The notes: generated from the letters alone by a model not told the origin. Positions 40,849-51,469 are shown, numbered from the stretch's first letter. The stretch is DNA of 64,000 nt from Lasiosphaeris hirsuta (GCA_030549175.1 JAUKUA010000003.1:124001-188000), one strand, 5' to 3'. Numbers and translations are program-made.

Positions 40849-41733
40849 CGAGTCGTGGATATCGGCTGCGATTGTTAGACGGTGGGACAAAGATGCCGAA
40901 GAACGTACCGATCCAAGACGTACCGATCGATGTGGTTCTGGACAGTTCAATTTCGTTGTAGGTTCAATAGGATGAAGGGTAACTCGCAGACGAGAATGCG
41001 GACTCGGAGGGTGGTCCCATCGTAGAAGAGTGCGAGTGGACCACCCTCTAGAATGCATTCGCAGCCATGGTGGGCAGGCGGGCAGTGGCAGTGGCAGTGA
41101 CGAGGACGCGGATCATGGACTGGTGCTGTGGGCGAGTGTCGAGTTCGACATCAATGGGCGGGGAGGGGCAGTCTTGTAGTTTGTCAAAGTTCGCGGTCAA
41201 GGAGGTCGCACGGTCGCTTCAAGGTTCCGGAGTGAGGGGAAAGCCGGAGCCCAGGATACTGTTGCAGCGGTGGTGCTAAATGCGAGAGCGTAGTGTGCAG
41301 TGGTGCAGTGTGCAGTGCAGTGCAGTGCAGTGCAAGAGCAAAACGAAATGCCGGGGAATGGCAAAAGGAAGAAAGAGGCAAAGATCGAGACGGCATCTCC
41401 TGCCACATTCTCGGTCAGCGAACAAGGTGGGGCACGTGAGTCTGCAGGGGTCTCAATTGACCGTTCAATTCCAGCAACGAATCGCTCGACATGACGAAAT
41501 CCCCCCGCTTTTCCTGGCGCGACGGACGTGGCCGAGTGGTGGCCCGTGCGGGATTTTATGGGGCAGCAAAACCCAACAGCCTAGCTCGATTTTTTTGGAC
41601 GTTGAGGAGGAGGCAATCGAGCTCTGAGCTATCGAGCTTTTTGGCGAACATCCATCAGCAGCCCTCCTCAGCTGCCTCCCTTGTGAGGCCGACTAATCAC
41701 ACCGACCGACCTGGGCCTGTACCACCCATCGAC
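40849..41733. other. Divergent promoter region (F-box-like gene / TIM50)
   Basis: Nearly 900 nt separate the two start codons. The region contains a GCAGT tandem array (listed). The frame of TIM50 stays open back to 41491, but the conserved start is taken at 41734. No other gene is seen. Confidence 0.5.
41295..41333. repeat. GCAGT-type short tandem repeat
   Basis: GTGCAGTGGTGCAGTGTGCA is followed by four further TGCAG units. The array lies about 400 nt upstream of the TIM50 start. Confidence 0.85.
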
Positions 41734-41907
41734 ATGATGCTATCCAGAGCTGCGCGATTAGGCGCGCGAGCTTCTCTCGCGCCCCGAGCCCCGATTGTCT
41801 TCAGCCGAGCAATGGCCAAGGACAACAAGCCGCGATTCTCTAGACCTCAGAACCTCCCCGCTCAAAAGGCTGCCCCCACCCCCGAGACACAGAAGAGCAG
41901 GCCGCCC

Positions 41908-41939
<32 letters not shown>

Positions 41940-43347
41940 TCAACAGCCCGAACCGACGGAACCCGAAGACGTACCCGACCTCTCCAAGCTCCCCGATCTC
42001 ACCCAGGGCATCCCCTCGACCCTCGAATACGAGACAGCCGGCTCGAGCCGCTCCGCCCTCTCGCCCGTCGACGATGGCGGGGCACCGACATCAGGCGGCG
42101 GGCGAGGCAAGGGCGAGCTCCCGGCCTCGGCCTACGTCTCGTCGTCCGACCGCAACCGCAGCTGGTGGGCCCGCGTCATGCTCGCCGGCTTCGCGGCCGC
42201 CGCCGTGGGGGGTACCGCCTACCTGGGCAGGGACTGGGAAGACGGCGAGGTGGCCAAGCACCCCGACCAGCCAAACGGCTGGGGCCTCGGCCTCTGGTGG
42301 AACCGCGTCCGGGTCAGGCTGGGCGACAACGTTACCTACTACCAGGATCCCGCCTTCGATAAGCTCCTCCCCGATCTCGACCCCTCCTTCGAGCGCCCCT
42401 ACACCCTCTGCCTGAGTCTCGAGGACCTGCTCGTGCACAGCGAATGGAGTCGCGAGCACGGGTGGCGCATGGCCAAGCGCCCGGGCGTCGACTACTTCCT
42501 GCGCTATCTCAGCCAGTACTACGAGCTGGTTCTCTTCACTTCGGTCCCCTTCGCAATGGCCGAGCCCGTGCTGCGCAAGCTCGATCCCTACCACTTTATA
42601 ATGTGGCCGCTGGGCCGCGAAGCCACAAAGTACCAGGACGGCGAGATCGTCAAGGTATGTCGCACGGCGCCCGGACACGGCCCACGCTAACACACGCAGG
42701 ACCTCTCTTATCTCAATCGCGATCTGTCCAAGGTCATTATCATCGACACCAACGCCAAGCACGTGCGCGCGCAACCCGAGAACGCCATCGTCGTGCCCAA
42801 GTGGACGGGTGACCCCAACGACAAGGACCTGGTGGCTCTGGTGCCCTTCCTCGAGTTCATCCACGCCATGCAGTACGGCGACGTGCGCAAGATCATCAAG
42901 TCGTTCGACGGCACAGACATCCCCACCGAGTTCGCCCGCCGCGAGGCCCTCGTCCGCGCCGAGCACAACAAGCGCCTCGAGACCCTGGGGCGCAAGAAGC
43001 AGGGTGGCGAAAGCGGCATGACGTGGCTCGGCAAGGCCCTCGGCCTGAAACCCAGCAACCTGTCCCTGATGGTGCCCCCGCCCGGCGAGGAGAGCCAGCA
43101 GGAGGCCTTCCTGAAGGACGGCAAGATGCTGCAGGACGTGGTGCGCGAGAGGGGCATGCGCAACTACCTGCTGATGGAGGAGGAGATCCGCAAGAACGGC
43201 GAGAAGTGGCTCAAGGAGGACGCCGAGATGCAGGAGAAGGCCCAGAGGGAGGCCATGAAGAACGTCCAGGGTTTCTTCACCAACTGGTTCAAGCCGGCCG
43301 ACGAGGCACCGATTCCCGAGAAGCCAGCGCCTGAGAAGTCGGCATGA
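41734..43347 (+). CDS. TIM50: Mitochondrial import inner membrane translocase subunit Tim50, 522 aa
   Basis: Tim50 is the presequence receptor of the TIM23 complex and guides preproteins across the inner mitochondrial membrane. Exons are 41734-42654 and 42700-43347 with a 45-nt intron. The N-terminus is Arg/Ala-rich and free of acid (RAARLGARASLAPRAP), a clear mitochondrial presequence. A glutamine stretch of about a dozen residues lies at 60-72. A membrane helix (WARVMLAGFAAAAVGGTAYL, about 150-169) is followed by the FCP1/NIF-type domain: YTLCLSLEDLLVHSEW, where the phosphatase DxDxT motif is degenerate as expected for Tim50, then KRPGVDYFLRYLSQYYELVL and KVIIIDTN. The C-terminus is charged and helical. 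The neighbour at 39886-40848 is divergent and unrelated. Confidence 0.95.
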
Positions 43348-44274
43348 TCCTTGTACCAACACTTTCTTGTATGTTTTATTATTTGACTCCCAAGGCCGCG
43401 GCGGCTCTCTCCTCTTCTGGGTATAGTATGTCATTTCGGAGCATTGGCGGACGGCGCGGGTTACATAAAGGCTCTACATGGTGTCAGACAAGCTGCTGGC
43501 GGTGTAAAATAATAGAGGTGTGTTAATCTATCACTGATCTTGGTGCATCTATCGGACTGTGACTGCCAGCTGTGTGACTGCCAAGTGGCATAGCACCTGC
43601 ATCAGGCCGCTCAAAGGACGGCACTGACACGGCAGTTGGTGCTCCGTTCTGCACAACGTCAGACGGCCACCTGTGCTCTGAACAGCGAGCATAGCTGAAT
43701 GCATATGTCCAGATGGAGCTGTCTTGTGGCCAGAACCGTTATCTTGTCATCTTCCCCAGCTTTGCAACTGCCCAGCCAGCAGCAGTAGGACGGTTCTAGC
43801 CCATCTGGTTCAGACAAACCAAAGGCGTTGGTCTGGACTCGACCCTATGTCACGTCCCCCACCGAGTAGCACGGCGAGATCTGGTATCCCGTAGACCGAC
43901 TTGCCGTCCATTGAGAGAACAGCACTACGCCGTGAACCCGGCGCCAATCCCGTCACCAGTCAGGCATCATGAATCAACAGATCCGTACTGTGTGCTCCCG
44001 CTGCGGCAATCCTCCCGCGAGTATCGGAAGCCATTGTTTGTCCGCTGGCCGTGGACAGTTGTTCTCCGGTTGTTTGCGAACGTGAACGAACCGTACTACT
44101 GAGAGGTATCTTGAGAGAGTGGCCGAGCAAGCACCGAGGACCATCCCAACTGGCATATAAACCGGCTTCCATCTCGAGATCAGACTCAACACCCACTCAC
44201 AACCAAGCCACTGTGTCTCAGTCCTTCTTGCAGGCGGAGTAAACCTACCACAGCTGTCATTGATCCTCGCCAAC
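43348..44274. other. Intergenic region and promoter of the secreted protein gene
   Basis: Nothing coding is recognised between TIM50 and the secreted protein. The right end holds the TATA box listed separately. Confidence 0.5.
44156..44161 (+). promoter_or_regulatory. Likely TATA box of the secreted disordered protein gene
   Basis: CATATAAACC places a TATAAA 114 nt before the ATG at 44275. Identified by sequence and position only. Confidence 0.4.
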
Positions 44275-45605
44275 ATGCGTCTCACACGCACCGTCCTCAC
44301 CCTCGCCCTCGCGGCCACCACGACTACGGCCCTGCCCGTCTCGGGCGAGCCTTCCGACCAGAAGGGAGGTTCCCTCAACCAGCGACAGGAGGGCAGCTCC
44401 TCCGGCCAGTCCAGCCACAAGCAGGGCTTCAGCGGATACGATAGAAGCAACGGCCATGAATCGACCTTTTACGACGGGCGCCAGAGCCCCTCGGGCCCCG
44501 ACAGCCGTGCCGACAAACCCCCTACCATGGGCGTCGGCAGCAACAACATCGAGGGCCAGGGCAAACAGCCCGGTCGGACCAACGGGGACGATGAAAGTGA
44601 GTCTATCAAACCCCCCCCTCCATCACGGCCAACTCTAACCTCGCAGTCACGGGCAACGGCCGCCAGAACCCCAACCTGCCCCGCGATGTGAACCCCAACC
44701 CCCAGGATACTTCCCAATGGTCCAAGACGGGCTCCAACGGCGGCTCCAACATGAACAACGACAAGGACCCCAGGTCCGGGTTGTCCAGCGGCCTGTTTAG
44801 CTTCTTGCAGCCCCACAGCAAGGGCCAGGACCAGGGCTCGGGCTCGGGCTCCCAGAACCAAGAGATCCGCGGCGGGGGCCAGGGCATGCTTATTGAAGTC
44901 CCCCACGCCCCGCACGTGGACGCCGACAACGGCAACGGCCGCCAGCCCACCCGGGGGCAGAACCAGGCCTCGGGCCCGCACCTCGGCAACCCGAACCGGC
45001 CTATCGCTACCCGGCAGCACCAGGTTGATGACGGCAATGAGAATAGCGACGACCAGGTCAAGGGCAAGGGCCGGGGCCAGGGCACGCAGGGCGATGACCA
45101 GGTCAAAGGCAATGGCCGCCAGGGCCAGGGCGCGCAGGGCGACGACCAGGTCATGGGCAAGGGTCGGGGGCCCCAAGGCAACGACCAGACCAAGGGCTCG
45201 GGCCAGGACCCGCGCATGGGCAACGCGAAGAACTGCATGCTGAACATGCCGGGGTGCATCAGCACCGATGACAAGCTCGACTCGGAGCCCAAGCCGAACC
45301 CGGGCTCGGACAGCAGCATAGACGAGATCCACGACGAGACCCGCGGGTGCCGCATCGGCGACGACTCGGAGCGGTGCATCGGCGGGGAGCTGGCCGACTC
45401 GGGCGAGGTCCACCACGGGCTGGGCCCGCGCTCGCACCACAACCTGGCTGCCGGTCATGGCGATAGTGGTGGCCATTCGCACCAGAACGGCGGCCGCCAG
45501 GACCGCGGCTACGCTGGGATCTCCAAGTCTGGTGATGGCTCCATGGGCCACGGCGGCCAGCTGGAGCAGCACCCTAAGGGCGCCCAGGACGAGTCCATGA
45601 TGTGA
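44275..45605 (+). CDS. Secreted, disordered Gly/Gln/Asp-rich repeat protein, 426 aa
   Basis: Exons are 44275-44596 and 44647-45605, with a 50-nt intron (GTGAGT to GCAG). An N-terminal signal peptide is clear (RLTRTVLTLALAATTTTALP). The rest is almost wholly disordered and hydrophilic, rich in Gly, Gln, Asn, Asp and Ser. Around residues 245-300 there are four imperfect repeats of 13-16 residues starting with (D/N)DQ(V/T)(K/M)G. The C-terminal third has four cysteines (in NCMLNMPGC, GCRIGDD and ERC) and a His/Gly-rich end. No transmembrane segment or GPI-like tail is seen. I know no family for it; a cell-wall-associated or secreted effector-like protein is possible, but this is a guess. A TATA box lies 114 nt upstream. 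Confidence 0.75.
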
Positions 45606-45928
45606 GAGACTGCCAACGTGTTCACATTGACAGAATCGGTGGAACTGGTTTTTTGGTTTTGAGGCTTTTTTTTGGATTGGTTATGAGACACACGATGCAT
45701 TTGCGAAAGCACACACACTCGTTTGACTTTCTTTACTTCGACCCTCCTTTCTTACCATTCTCGAGTACAAGCATCCTCCGTTCGAGGTAGACAGCTAGAG
45801 GAAACACTCGCTCAATGTGATGTTCAATGACGGTGAATTCTTCACTGGAACGGTATCCAAGTGACTCTACAGAGTACATGTGAGAGAATATGAGACAGCC
45901 AGCCATCCAAATCCCTGTTTATACAACA
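45606..45928. other. Convergent 3' region
   Basis: The 320 nt between the stops of the secreted protein gene and the convergent TED1-like gene contain only 3' untranslated sequence with T-rich tracts. Confidence 0.5.
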
Positions 45929-47668
45929 TTATGACACTACCTTTCCCTGCCTGGCAGGGACGGACGTCCCCCCCCAGATCAGCCGCCACAAGCCCATGGT
46001 CGCCCCGACCACTATCCTATCCACATCGATCCCCACTATCCCCAACACGGCCGCCGTGACGGACAGCAGTCCACCGACAACCACCAGCAAATCCAAGATA
46101 TGCACCGTCCACCACAGATGCTGCGTCCCCAGGGGGCACGTCGCGTACTCGACCCGCCACTCCCACGCGGTCTCATCAAACCAGATGCTCAACAACCCCG
46201 CATTCCCACCAAAGTCTCCCATCATGCTGCGGACGGTGATCTCCCTGACCCCGGGCAGCTCCTCGCGGCCGACAACGCCGGCCTTGACGGCCTGTCGCCA
46301 CCGCCTGACCTCCCACTCGTTCTCGCCCTCGACGGGCCGGCTCTGGTTGACAAAGTGCCACGTGTCGCACCCCTCGTGGTCGTGCCCGTTGAGCACCACG
46401 CCCCTGCGTCCGCGCCCGCGCCCGGGCGCGCTCACGTCCCCCGACATGCCCAGGATGCCCTCCAGGAAGCCGCGCGAGGCGGGCGCGCTGAGCTGGTTCT
46501 GCTCGCGCAGGGACCCGTCATGGTCGTGGAACTCGAACAGCGGGTCGTCGACGCACACGCCCGCCGGCTTGTACAGCGGCACGTGGGTCAGGATCAGCGT
46601 GAAGTGGCCCGCGAACTCGACGGCGGCCGCCGTGTTGATGACCTTGTTGATGAAGGCGTAGGTGGCGTCCTGCAGCGCCGTCGAGGCCGCCGGCGTGTCG
46701 AGGTTCATGTCGTTGAGCACCACGATGCGGAGCTCGGGCACCAGCCGGGTCGAGTGCGGGTTCGTGGCTTCGTGGAAGATGGTCTGGGAGACGTCCGGGT
46801 CCGTGATGGGCAGCTCGAAGCGTAGCTCGTAGTTGAGCTTGCCAAAGGCGTCCTCGAAGCGCGCGACGCGGTCCTCGTTGATGTCGCCTGCGTACCCGAT
46901 GTCGTGGTTCCCCGCCACGTTGATGATGCGCCGCGTCCACACCGACTCGGAGTCGTTGGCGGCGCCCAGGTAGCCCGAGAGATCGTACTCGTCGGCCGGG
47001 TACAGGGCCACGTCGTCGGGCACGCGCTCGCCGCCGGCGAAGACGCGGTGCCAGTAGCGGTCGGCGCGGCGGGCGAACTCGCTGTCGTCCAGCCACTGAC
47101 TCCCGACCAGATCCCCCAGCACCGTGACATGTGTCGGGAGCGTCCACCAGTGGAGGGTGCGGTATATGTGGGCGAGGTAGAAGTCGTTGCCAAACAGGTC
47201 GATGCGCTTGCGCAGCGACTCGGCTAGGTTGTACGTGTCCTCAAAGAAGATATCGACCACGTCGTGTAGGCTCGCGCGCATGCGGTGGCGCAGCCCGTCG
47301 TGGTGCGTCTGGAAGGCGACGTGGCGGAACAGGCTCTTGACGTGGGGGAAGACGCCCAGGTAGTCGATTGGGATCGAGGTGTCGCCCTCGAGCTGGGGGT
47401 CGCCGAGCGCGAGGAGGCGGAAGGGGGCGGGTGGTCGGGCGGCCTCGGTCGAGTTGTCGGTGGTCGCAAAGGGCCAGTGCCGCTTGGCCGTCTCGAGGAA
47501 GGCAGTGCGCCCCGTGTCGGCATTGTGACCGGGGGCGGTCGGCGGGAGGGGGAACGCGCAGCTGTTGAGGACGGGGTAGAGGTAGAGGTAGGCCGTCAGG
47601 GCCACGGCAACGGGAAATAGAAATCGCAGGCCATTGCGCAGGATCGCCGTGGGCGAAAGGCGGCTCAT
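45929..47668 (-). CDS. TED1: TED1/CDC1-type metallophosphoesterase, 579 aa
   Basis: This calcineurin-like phosphoesterase of the Ted1/Cdc1/PGAP5 group acts in the ER, where it removes or remodels ethanolamine-phosphate on GPI anchors before export. Metal-binding motifs appear in the usual order: LALGDPQLEGD (GDxQ), VTVLGDLVGSQWLDD (GDxx(D/G)), NVAGNHDIGYAG (GNHD), ILTHVPLYKP (H-x-P) and VLNGHDHEGCDTW (GHxH). A signal anchor lies at about residues 12-32 and further hydrophobic segments lie near the C-terminus (HILDLLVVVGGLLSVTAAVL and the following part), so the catalytic domain faces the lumen. The frame has no intron. The start was set at the ATG at 47668; the frame is open upstream but only with a TTG. 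Gene name by similarity to yeast TED1; Cdc1 is an alternative. Confidence 0.85.
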   Translation of the reverse strand: MSRLSPTAILRNGLRFLFPVAVALTAYLYLYPVLNSCAFPLPPTAPGHNADTGRTAFLETAKRHWPFATTDNSTEAARPPAPFRLLALGDPQLEGDTSIPIDYLGVFPHVKSLFRHVAFQTHHDGLRHRMRASLHDVVDIFFEDTYNLAESLRKRIDLFGNDFYLAHIYRTLHWWTLPTHVTVLGDLVGSQWLDDSEFARRADRYWHRVFAGGERVPDDVALYPADEYDLSGYLGAANDSESVWTRRIINVAGNHDIGYAGDINEDRVARFEDAFGKLNYELRFELPITDPDVSQTIFHEATNPHSTRLVPELRIVVLNDMNLDTPAASTALQDATYAFINKVINTAAAVEFAGHFTLILTHVPLYKPAGVCVDDPLFEFHDHDGSLREQNQLSAPASRGFLEGILGMSGDVSAPGRGRGRRGVVLNGHDHEGCDTWHFVNQSRPVEGENEWEVRRWRQAVKAGVVGREELPGVREITVRSMMGDFGGNAGLLSIWFDETAWEWRVEYATCPLGTQHLWWTVHILDLLVVVGGLLSVTAAVLGIVGIDVDRIVVGATMGLWRLIWGGTSVPARQGKVVS

Positions 47669-48275
47669 CGACGCCGGAATGAAGAATGACAATTACAATC
47701 ACGAAGGACGGAAAAGAACAGGCTGAAAGGAATGTATGTGCTGAGACCAGAAAACCAAACCTGGAAGCCAAGATGTTGAAACGAAACAATAGACGCTGGC
47801 GACGTTTCGGGGATTGGATTCAGGGGACTGGACCAGTGCCGCGGTTGCACCCTGGCATAACCTGCACGCAGTGTGGGTCAGCAGCCGTCGGCTTTTGGTG
47901 CCAGCTGGGGTGGTCCACGGGGTCGGGTATCAATCAGTCTGCAAGGTTCTCTCCCTCATCCTTTATTTTTTCTTCTTTTTTTTTTCCACAATTCATCAAC
48001 AGGGTGATGCTGACACCGCTGACCAACCCGGACGAATGACATGTGCCACCGGAGCTCGGTATTCTCGACGAATTACCAACGGGGACGGACGGGCGGGGTT
48101 TTAACTCTCCGGGCCGCGCCTCCCATTGTGACGGCGCCGTTTATTAGGGAAAATGCTTTGGTGTGCTGCCCGTAATGCTCGGTTTCGGTTTCCATTTGCA
48201 ACCCATAAAGGCTCGCCCTCGCAACAGCACACCCTTGACCACTGACATCGCATCTGATTGCATCTAATTTGCAAA
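47669..48275. other. Divergent promoter region
   Basis: About 600 nt separate the start codons of the TED1-like and ketoacyl-reductase-like genes. It contains a T-rich tract at about 47965-47986. No gene was recognised. Confidence 0.5.
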
Positions 48276-49244
48276 ATGTCCCAACTATCCTGGATATCGC
48301 CCGCCCTCACCTGGCTTGGCGGATTGACGGCGCTGGCCGTCACGGCGCAGGTCCTCGACATTGCATTCGCGTATCTGCGCCCGTCGCAAATCCAGCGCTA
48401 CCTGCACACCAAAGACGGCAAGCCAGCGTGGGCCCTCGTGACGGGCGCCAGCGACGGGATCGGCAAGGCCCTCAGCAGCGAGCTCGCCGCCCGCGGCTTC
48501 AACGTCGTGCTGCACGGCCGCAACCCGGAAAAGCTCGACCGCGCCCTGCAGGAGCTCCAAGCCGCCCACCCCACGCGCCAGTTCCGCACCCTCATCGCCG
48601 ACGCCAAAAACACGGCCCCCGACGTCTTCAAGGACATCGTCTCCCACCTCGCCGACCTGCACCTCACCGTCCTGGTCAACAATGTCGGCGGCGTCGTCAT
48701 CTACGACCAGAACGAGTTCAAGCCGGTCGAGGCCTACTCGCACCAGGAAATCGCCGACACGATCGCTATCAATGCTGTCTTTCCCACCATGCTCATGTCC
48801 GCCCTGATCCCCGCCATGGTCCGCAGCGGCCCGGCCCTGATCATCAACGTCGGGTCCATGGCCGACCAGGGCATCCCGCTGATTTCCATCTACGGCGCCG
48901 CCAAAAGCTATCTCCAGACCGTGTCCGGGGCCATGCAGCTCGACATGGAGATCGCGGGGCACGACATTGAGGTCTTGTATGTTTGTGCTGCGGGTGTTAC
49001 GGGGGTGTCGCACTACTGGAGCCCACCCACCTTGTTGATACCCGATTCGACCACTTTTGCCAGAGCCGCACTGGCGAGGGTGGGGTGTGGGAAGACGAGC
49101 ATCATCCCCTACTGGGTCCACGCCCTGCAGGGCTACTCGGCTGCGCCGCTGCCTGTGTGGGTGAAGAATATCGTGTTCAAGAATGTGTCCCAAGGAATGG
49201 TGGCGGATCGGGCCAACATGGCCAAGCTGTACAAGAAGGACTGA
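48276..49244 (+). CDS. Very-long-chain 3-oxoacyl-CoA reductase-like SDR (HSD17B12/Ifa38 type), 322 aa
   Basis: An N-terminal membrane segment (LTWLGGLTALAVTAQVLDIA) is followed by a classical SDR domain: WALVTGASDGIGKAL (TGxxxGIG), HGRNPEKL as the NADP-selecting end of strand 2, LVNNVGG (NNxG), the catalytic Ser in INVGSMADQG and the pair Y-x3-K in YGAAKSYL. The arrangement, the membrane anchor and the overall length of about 320 match the HSD17B12/Ifa38 group, which performs the second step of very-long-chain fatty acid elongation in the ER. The C-terminus ends in KKD, a weak resemblance to ER-retrieval signals. No intron is needed. Since most fungi have a clear Ifa38 elsewhere, a paralogue with a different substrate is possible. 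It is convergent with the HET gene, with 32 nt between stops. Confidence 0.8.
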   Translation: MSQLSWISPALTWLGGLTALAVTAQVLDIAFAYLRPSQIQRYLHTKDGKPAWALVTGASDGIGKALSSELAARGFNVVLHGRNPEKLDRALQELQAAHPTRQFRTLIADAKNTAPDVFKDIVSHLADLHLTVLVNNVGGVVIYDQNEFKPVEAYSHQEIADTIAINAVFPTMLMSALIPAMVRSGPALIINVGSMADQGIPLISIYGAAKSYLQTVSGAMQLDMEIAGHDIEVLYVCAAGVTGVSHYWSPPTLLIPDSTTFARAALARVGCGKTSIIPYWVHALQGYSAAPLPVWVKNIVFKNVSQGMVADRANMAKLYKKD

Positions 49245-49276
49245 TGTTGCGTTCGGACCAGACTTAGCAATTGACC

Positions 49277-51040
49277 TTATACCCCCCCGCCGTCCTTCTC
49301 CATCAGCACCACCACATCAATGACCCTCGGCGACGGCCGATTCTTGACAACCAACTCCCATCCACCCCCCACCCCGATCCTGACCTGACCTCCCTCGCCC
49401 CCATCCATCTTTGCGTCCCAGCCCTCCCGCCACGCCAACACCTCCTCGCTCCCCAGCTCCCCCTCATCCCCAACCTTCAACACCAAAACCTCGACCTTGA
49501 CCTTGATATCCCCCAAATACCTCGCGCAACCCAGCAAAAAAGGGGGCATCCGCACCCCGCCAGCCTCCTCCCGCTGCTCAAACAACAGTATCACCGCCTC
49601 CCCATCATTACACGAAAACTCGACCTCCCCCGTCCCCACCGCCCCCCTCACGTCAGCCCACCCCCCCTTGTACCGCAGCCGCCTGACGCGCCGAAACGAG
49701 TACCCCATCCCGGCCACCGGCACCGAGAGCCTGACCCAGGGGAGGTAGACGGGCAGCTGCGGCAGGGAGAGGGCCGCGGCGAGGACGAGGGCGCAGTCGA
49801 TGTCGGTGCGGGGCGGGACGGGGAGGCGGGACGTGGGCGGTAGCAGGAGCGGCGCGTGGTTGTTGTGCAGGTGCGCGCGCGACAGCACCCCGTGGGCGTG
49901 GTACAGCACCAGGCCGACGCGGCCGTGGGGCGTGGCGCAGTCGAGCAGGGCGATGGAGAGGGGGGTGGAGAGCGGGGAGGGGAGGGTGGCGTGGTAGAAG
50001 GTCGGGAGGGAGTGGTAGTTGGGGGGGATGAGAGGGTCGGAGGCGTCGGATTCGGCTTCGGGCGACGGCTCGGATAGCGTCTCGGGGGGCGGGAGCATTA
50101 CCGGGACGTGCAACCGGATTTTGTTCTTGGAGACCGAGTACCCCCGTCCATCGGCCCCGGACGGGCGCACATCCCCGTACCCCTCGAAACAGGACGGCGC
50201 CGGGGCGAGCAGCCCCGACCGATGGACGTAACCCGCCCTGCCGGGGTACTTCCACACAAAGATGGACATGTCATCCGACTGCTGCATAATCTCCCTCTGC
50301 AGCCTGAGAAACGCCTTCTCCCCCTCGCCGTACAGCAACGGCATGTTGACATCAAACAACCCCATCAACGAGTACGCCCCATCCTCAACCCTCGTCGTCG
50401 TCCTCCCCGCCGCCCACGACATGCGCTGCGCCACGCTGCACGCGTCCAGCACGCCCCTGATACCCGGCGAATAAAACCGCGCCGCCCACCTCCGGCCCAC
50501 CCCCTCGGACCGCGGCACCAGCACGCCCTCATCCACCCCGGTAATCGCAGCCAGCTCCCCGACCAGGCTGCTCTTGGTCCCGACCTCCCTCCACGCGCCA
50601 TCCAGGAACACCACGACGGCCGGCGCGATCAGCTCCTGCAGCGTCCACCCGCGCGTGAACCACCGGCTCCCGGCCAGGGTCCCTCCACCGCCGGCCCCCA
50701 CGTCGGCCAGGAAGGCGTAGCACACGGCCGCGCCCTGGTACCACGCGAACATGGAGTTGATGGCCTCGGACAGCTCGGCCGACGACGTCTTGTCGATGCA
50801 CACTGTGTCAATCCAGATGTACTCGAAGCCCTCGCGCGCGGCGAGCGCGCAGGCCGCGCGCAGCTTGGGGTAGCCGGGATGGGCGGCCGGGGCCGGGCCG
50901 GGTGTGGGGAGGTCTTGGAAGGCGGTTGTTAGGTCTTGGAAGGTGAGTTCGGATGCGGTCCAGGTGTGCGAGAGGATGGCGTAGCGCGGCGGGGTGAGGA
51001 AGGTGTGGGGGTGGTGGGTGGTGGTGTGGAGGAGGCGCAT
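49277..51040 (-). CDS. HET-domain protein (HET-E/D-like group), intact, 587 aa
   Basis: This intronless frame encodes a full HET domain in its first half. It begins MRLLHT, then RYAILSHTW, GYPKLRAACALAAREGFEYI, IDTVCIDKTSSAELSEAINS, MFAWYQGAAVCYAFLADV, SRWFTRGWTLQELIAP, and further RRTTRVEDGAYSLMGLFDVN and LYGEGEKAFLRLQREIM. This is the subgroup found on fungal incompatibility genes such as het-e and het-d. Residues after about 280 form a variable C-terminal half without WD40, ankyrin or NACHT modules, so this is a HET-only protein. HET domains trigger programmed cell death after non-self recognition or through partner NLRs. No plp1-like or het-Z-like partner gene is adjacent. A poly-G tract of 18 G (51250-51267) lies 210 nt upstream of the start. 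Confidence 0.9.
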   Translation of the reverse strand: MRLLHTTTHHPHTFLTPPRYAILSHTWTASELTFQDLTTAFQDLPTPGPAPAAHPGYPKLRAACALAAREGFEYIWIDTVCIDKTSSAELSEAINSMFAWYQGAAVCYAFLADVGAGGGGTLAGSRWFTRGWTLQELIAPAVVVFLDGAWREVGTKSSLVGELAAITGVDEGVLVPRSEGVGRRWAARFYSPGIRGVLDACSVAQRMSWAAGRTTTRVEDGAYSLMGLFDVNMPLLYGEGEKAFLRLQREIMQQSDDMSIFVWKYPGRAGYVHRSGLLAPAPSCFEGYGDVRPSGADGRGYSVSKNKIRLHVPVMLPPPETLSEPSPEAESDASDPLIPPNYHSLPTFYHATLPSPLSTPLSIALLDCATPHGRVGLVLYHAHGVLSRAHLHNNHAPLLLPPTSRLPVPPRTDIDCALVLAAALSLPQLPVYLPWVRLSVPVAGMGYSFRRVRRLRYKGGWADVRGAVGTGEVEFSCNDGEAVILLFEQREEAGGVRMPPFLLGCARYLGDIKVKVEVLVLKVGDEGELGSEEVLAWREGWDAKMDGGEGGQVRIGVGGGWELVVKNRPSPRVIDVVVLMEKDGGGV

Positions 51041-51469
51041 TGTGAGAAATCTTTCGGAATATTAAGTCGTGATTTAAGTGTCTTACTATTGGAGACCTGA
51101 GTACCAACGGTACATTTCTAAGCTCCAGACTGCTCAATTCAAAGCAAGTTTGTCGTCTAGGTTTCTGAATTATTGGTTCGCTCATCCCGCGTTTCGCAAC
51201 CTGTGGATCAAAAAGAGGCAGCCGATGAAATGAGGGGGGGAGGAAGGAAGGGGGGGGGGGGGGGGGGTTCACAAGCTTGGACTGTGGATTAATTACATGC
51301 AAGACAACCAGCGGGAATCCTTCGAGCCACCTACGGCAGAGCCAACTTAATTCGCGATACCGAAGTGATGAGGACAGGTTTGATTTCAATTGCATTCATG
51401 GCCTTTGTGTGACCACAAGACGTTTATTCATTTCAGTATAGTATATGATTACACCGGCGACTTGTCGCC
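51041..51469. other. HET promoter region with long poly-G
   Basis: The region lies between the HET start and the stop of the TPT1-like gene, both on the minus strand, and so contains the HET promoter. Its main feature is an 18-G run. Confidence 0.55.
51250..51267. repeat. Poly-G run of 18
   Basis: Eighteen consecutive G, flanked on the left by AGGAAGGAA, read directly. The exact length in the genome may differ, since such runs are hard to sequence. Confidence 0.8.

Noticed and set aside
42091..43434. Open frame of 447 codons on the minus strand
   Set aside because: It lies antisense to the well-supported TIM50 gene and arises from its GC-rich third positions.
44469..45572. Open frame of 367 codons on the minus strand, Ala/Leu/Val-rich
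   Set aside because: It mirrors the repeats of the secreted protein; the plus frame has a signal peptide and a proper intron.
48276..51040. SDR and HET genes as one self-recognition operon-like unit
   Set aside because: They are convergent with only 32 nt between the stops and the SDR resembles an ER lipid enzyme, so proximity is not evidence of shared function.
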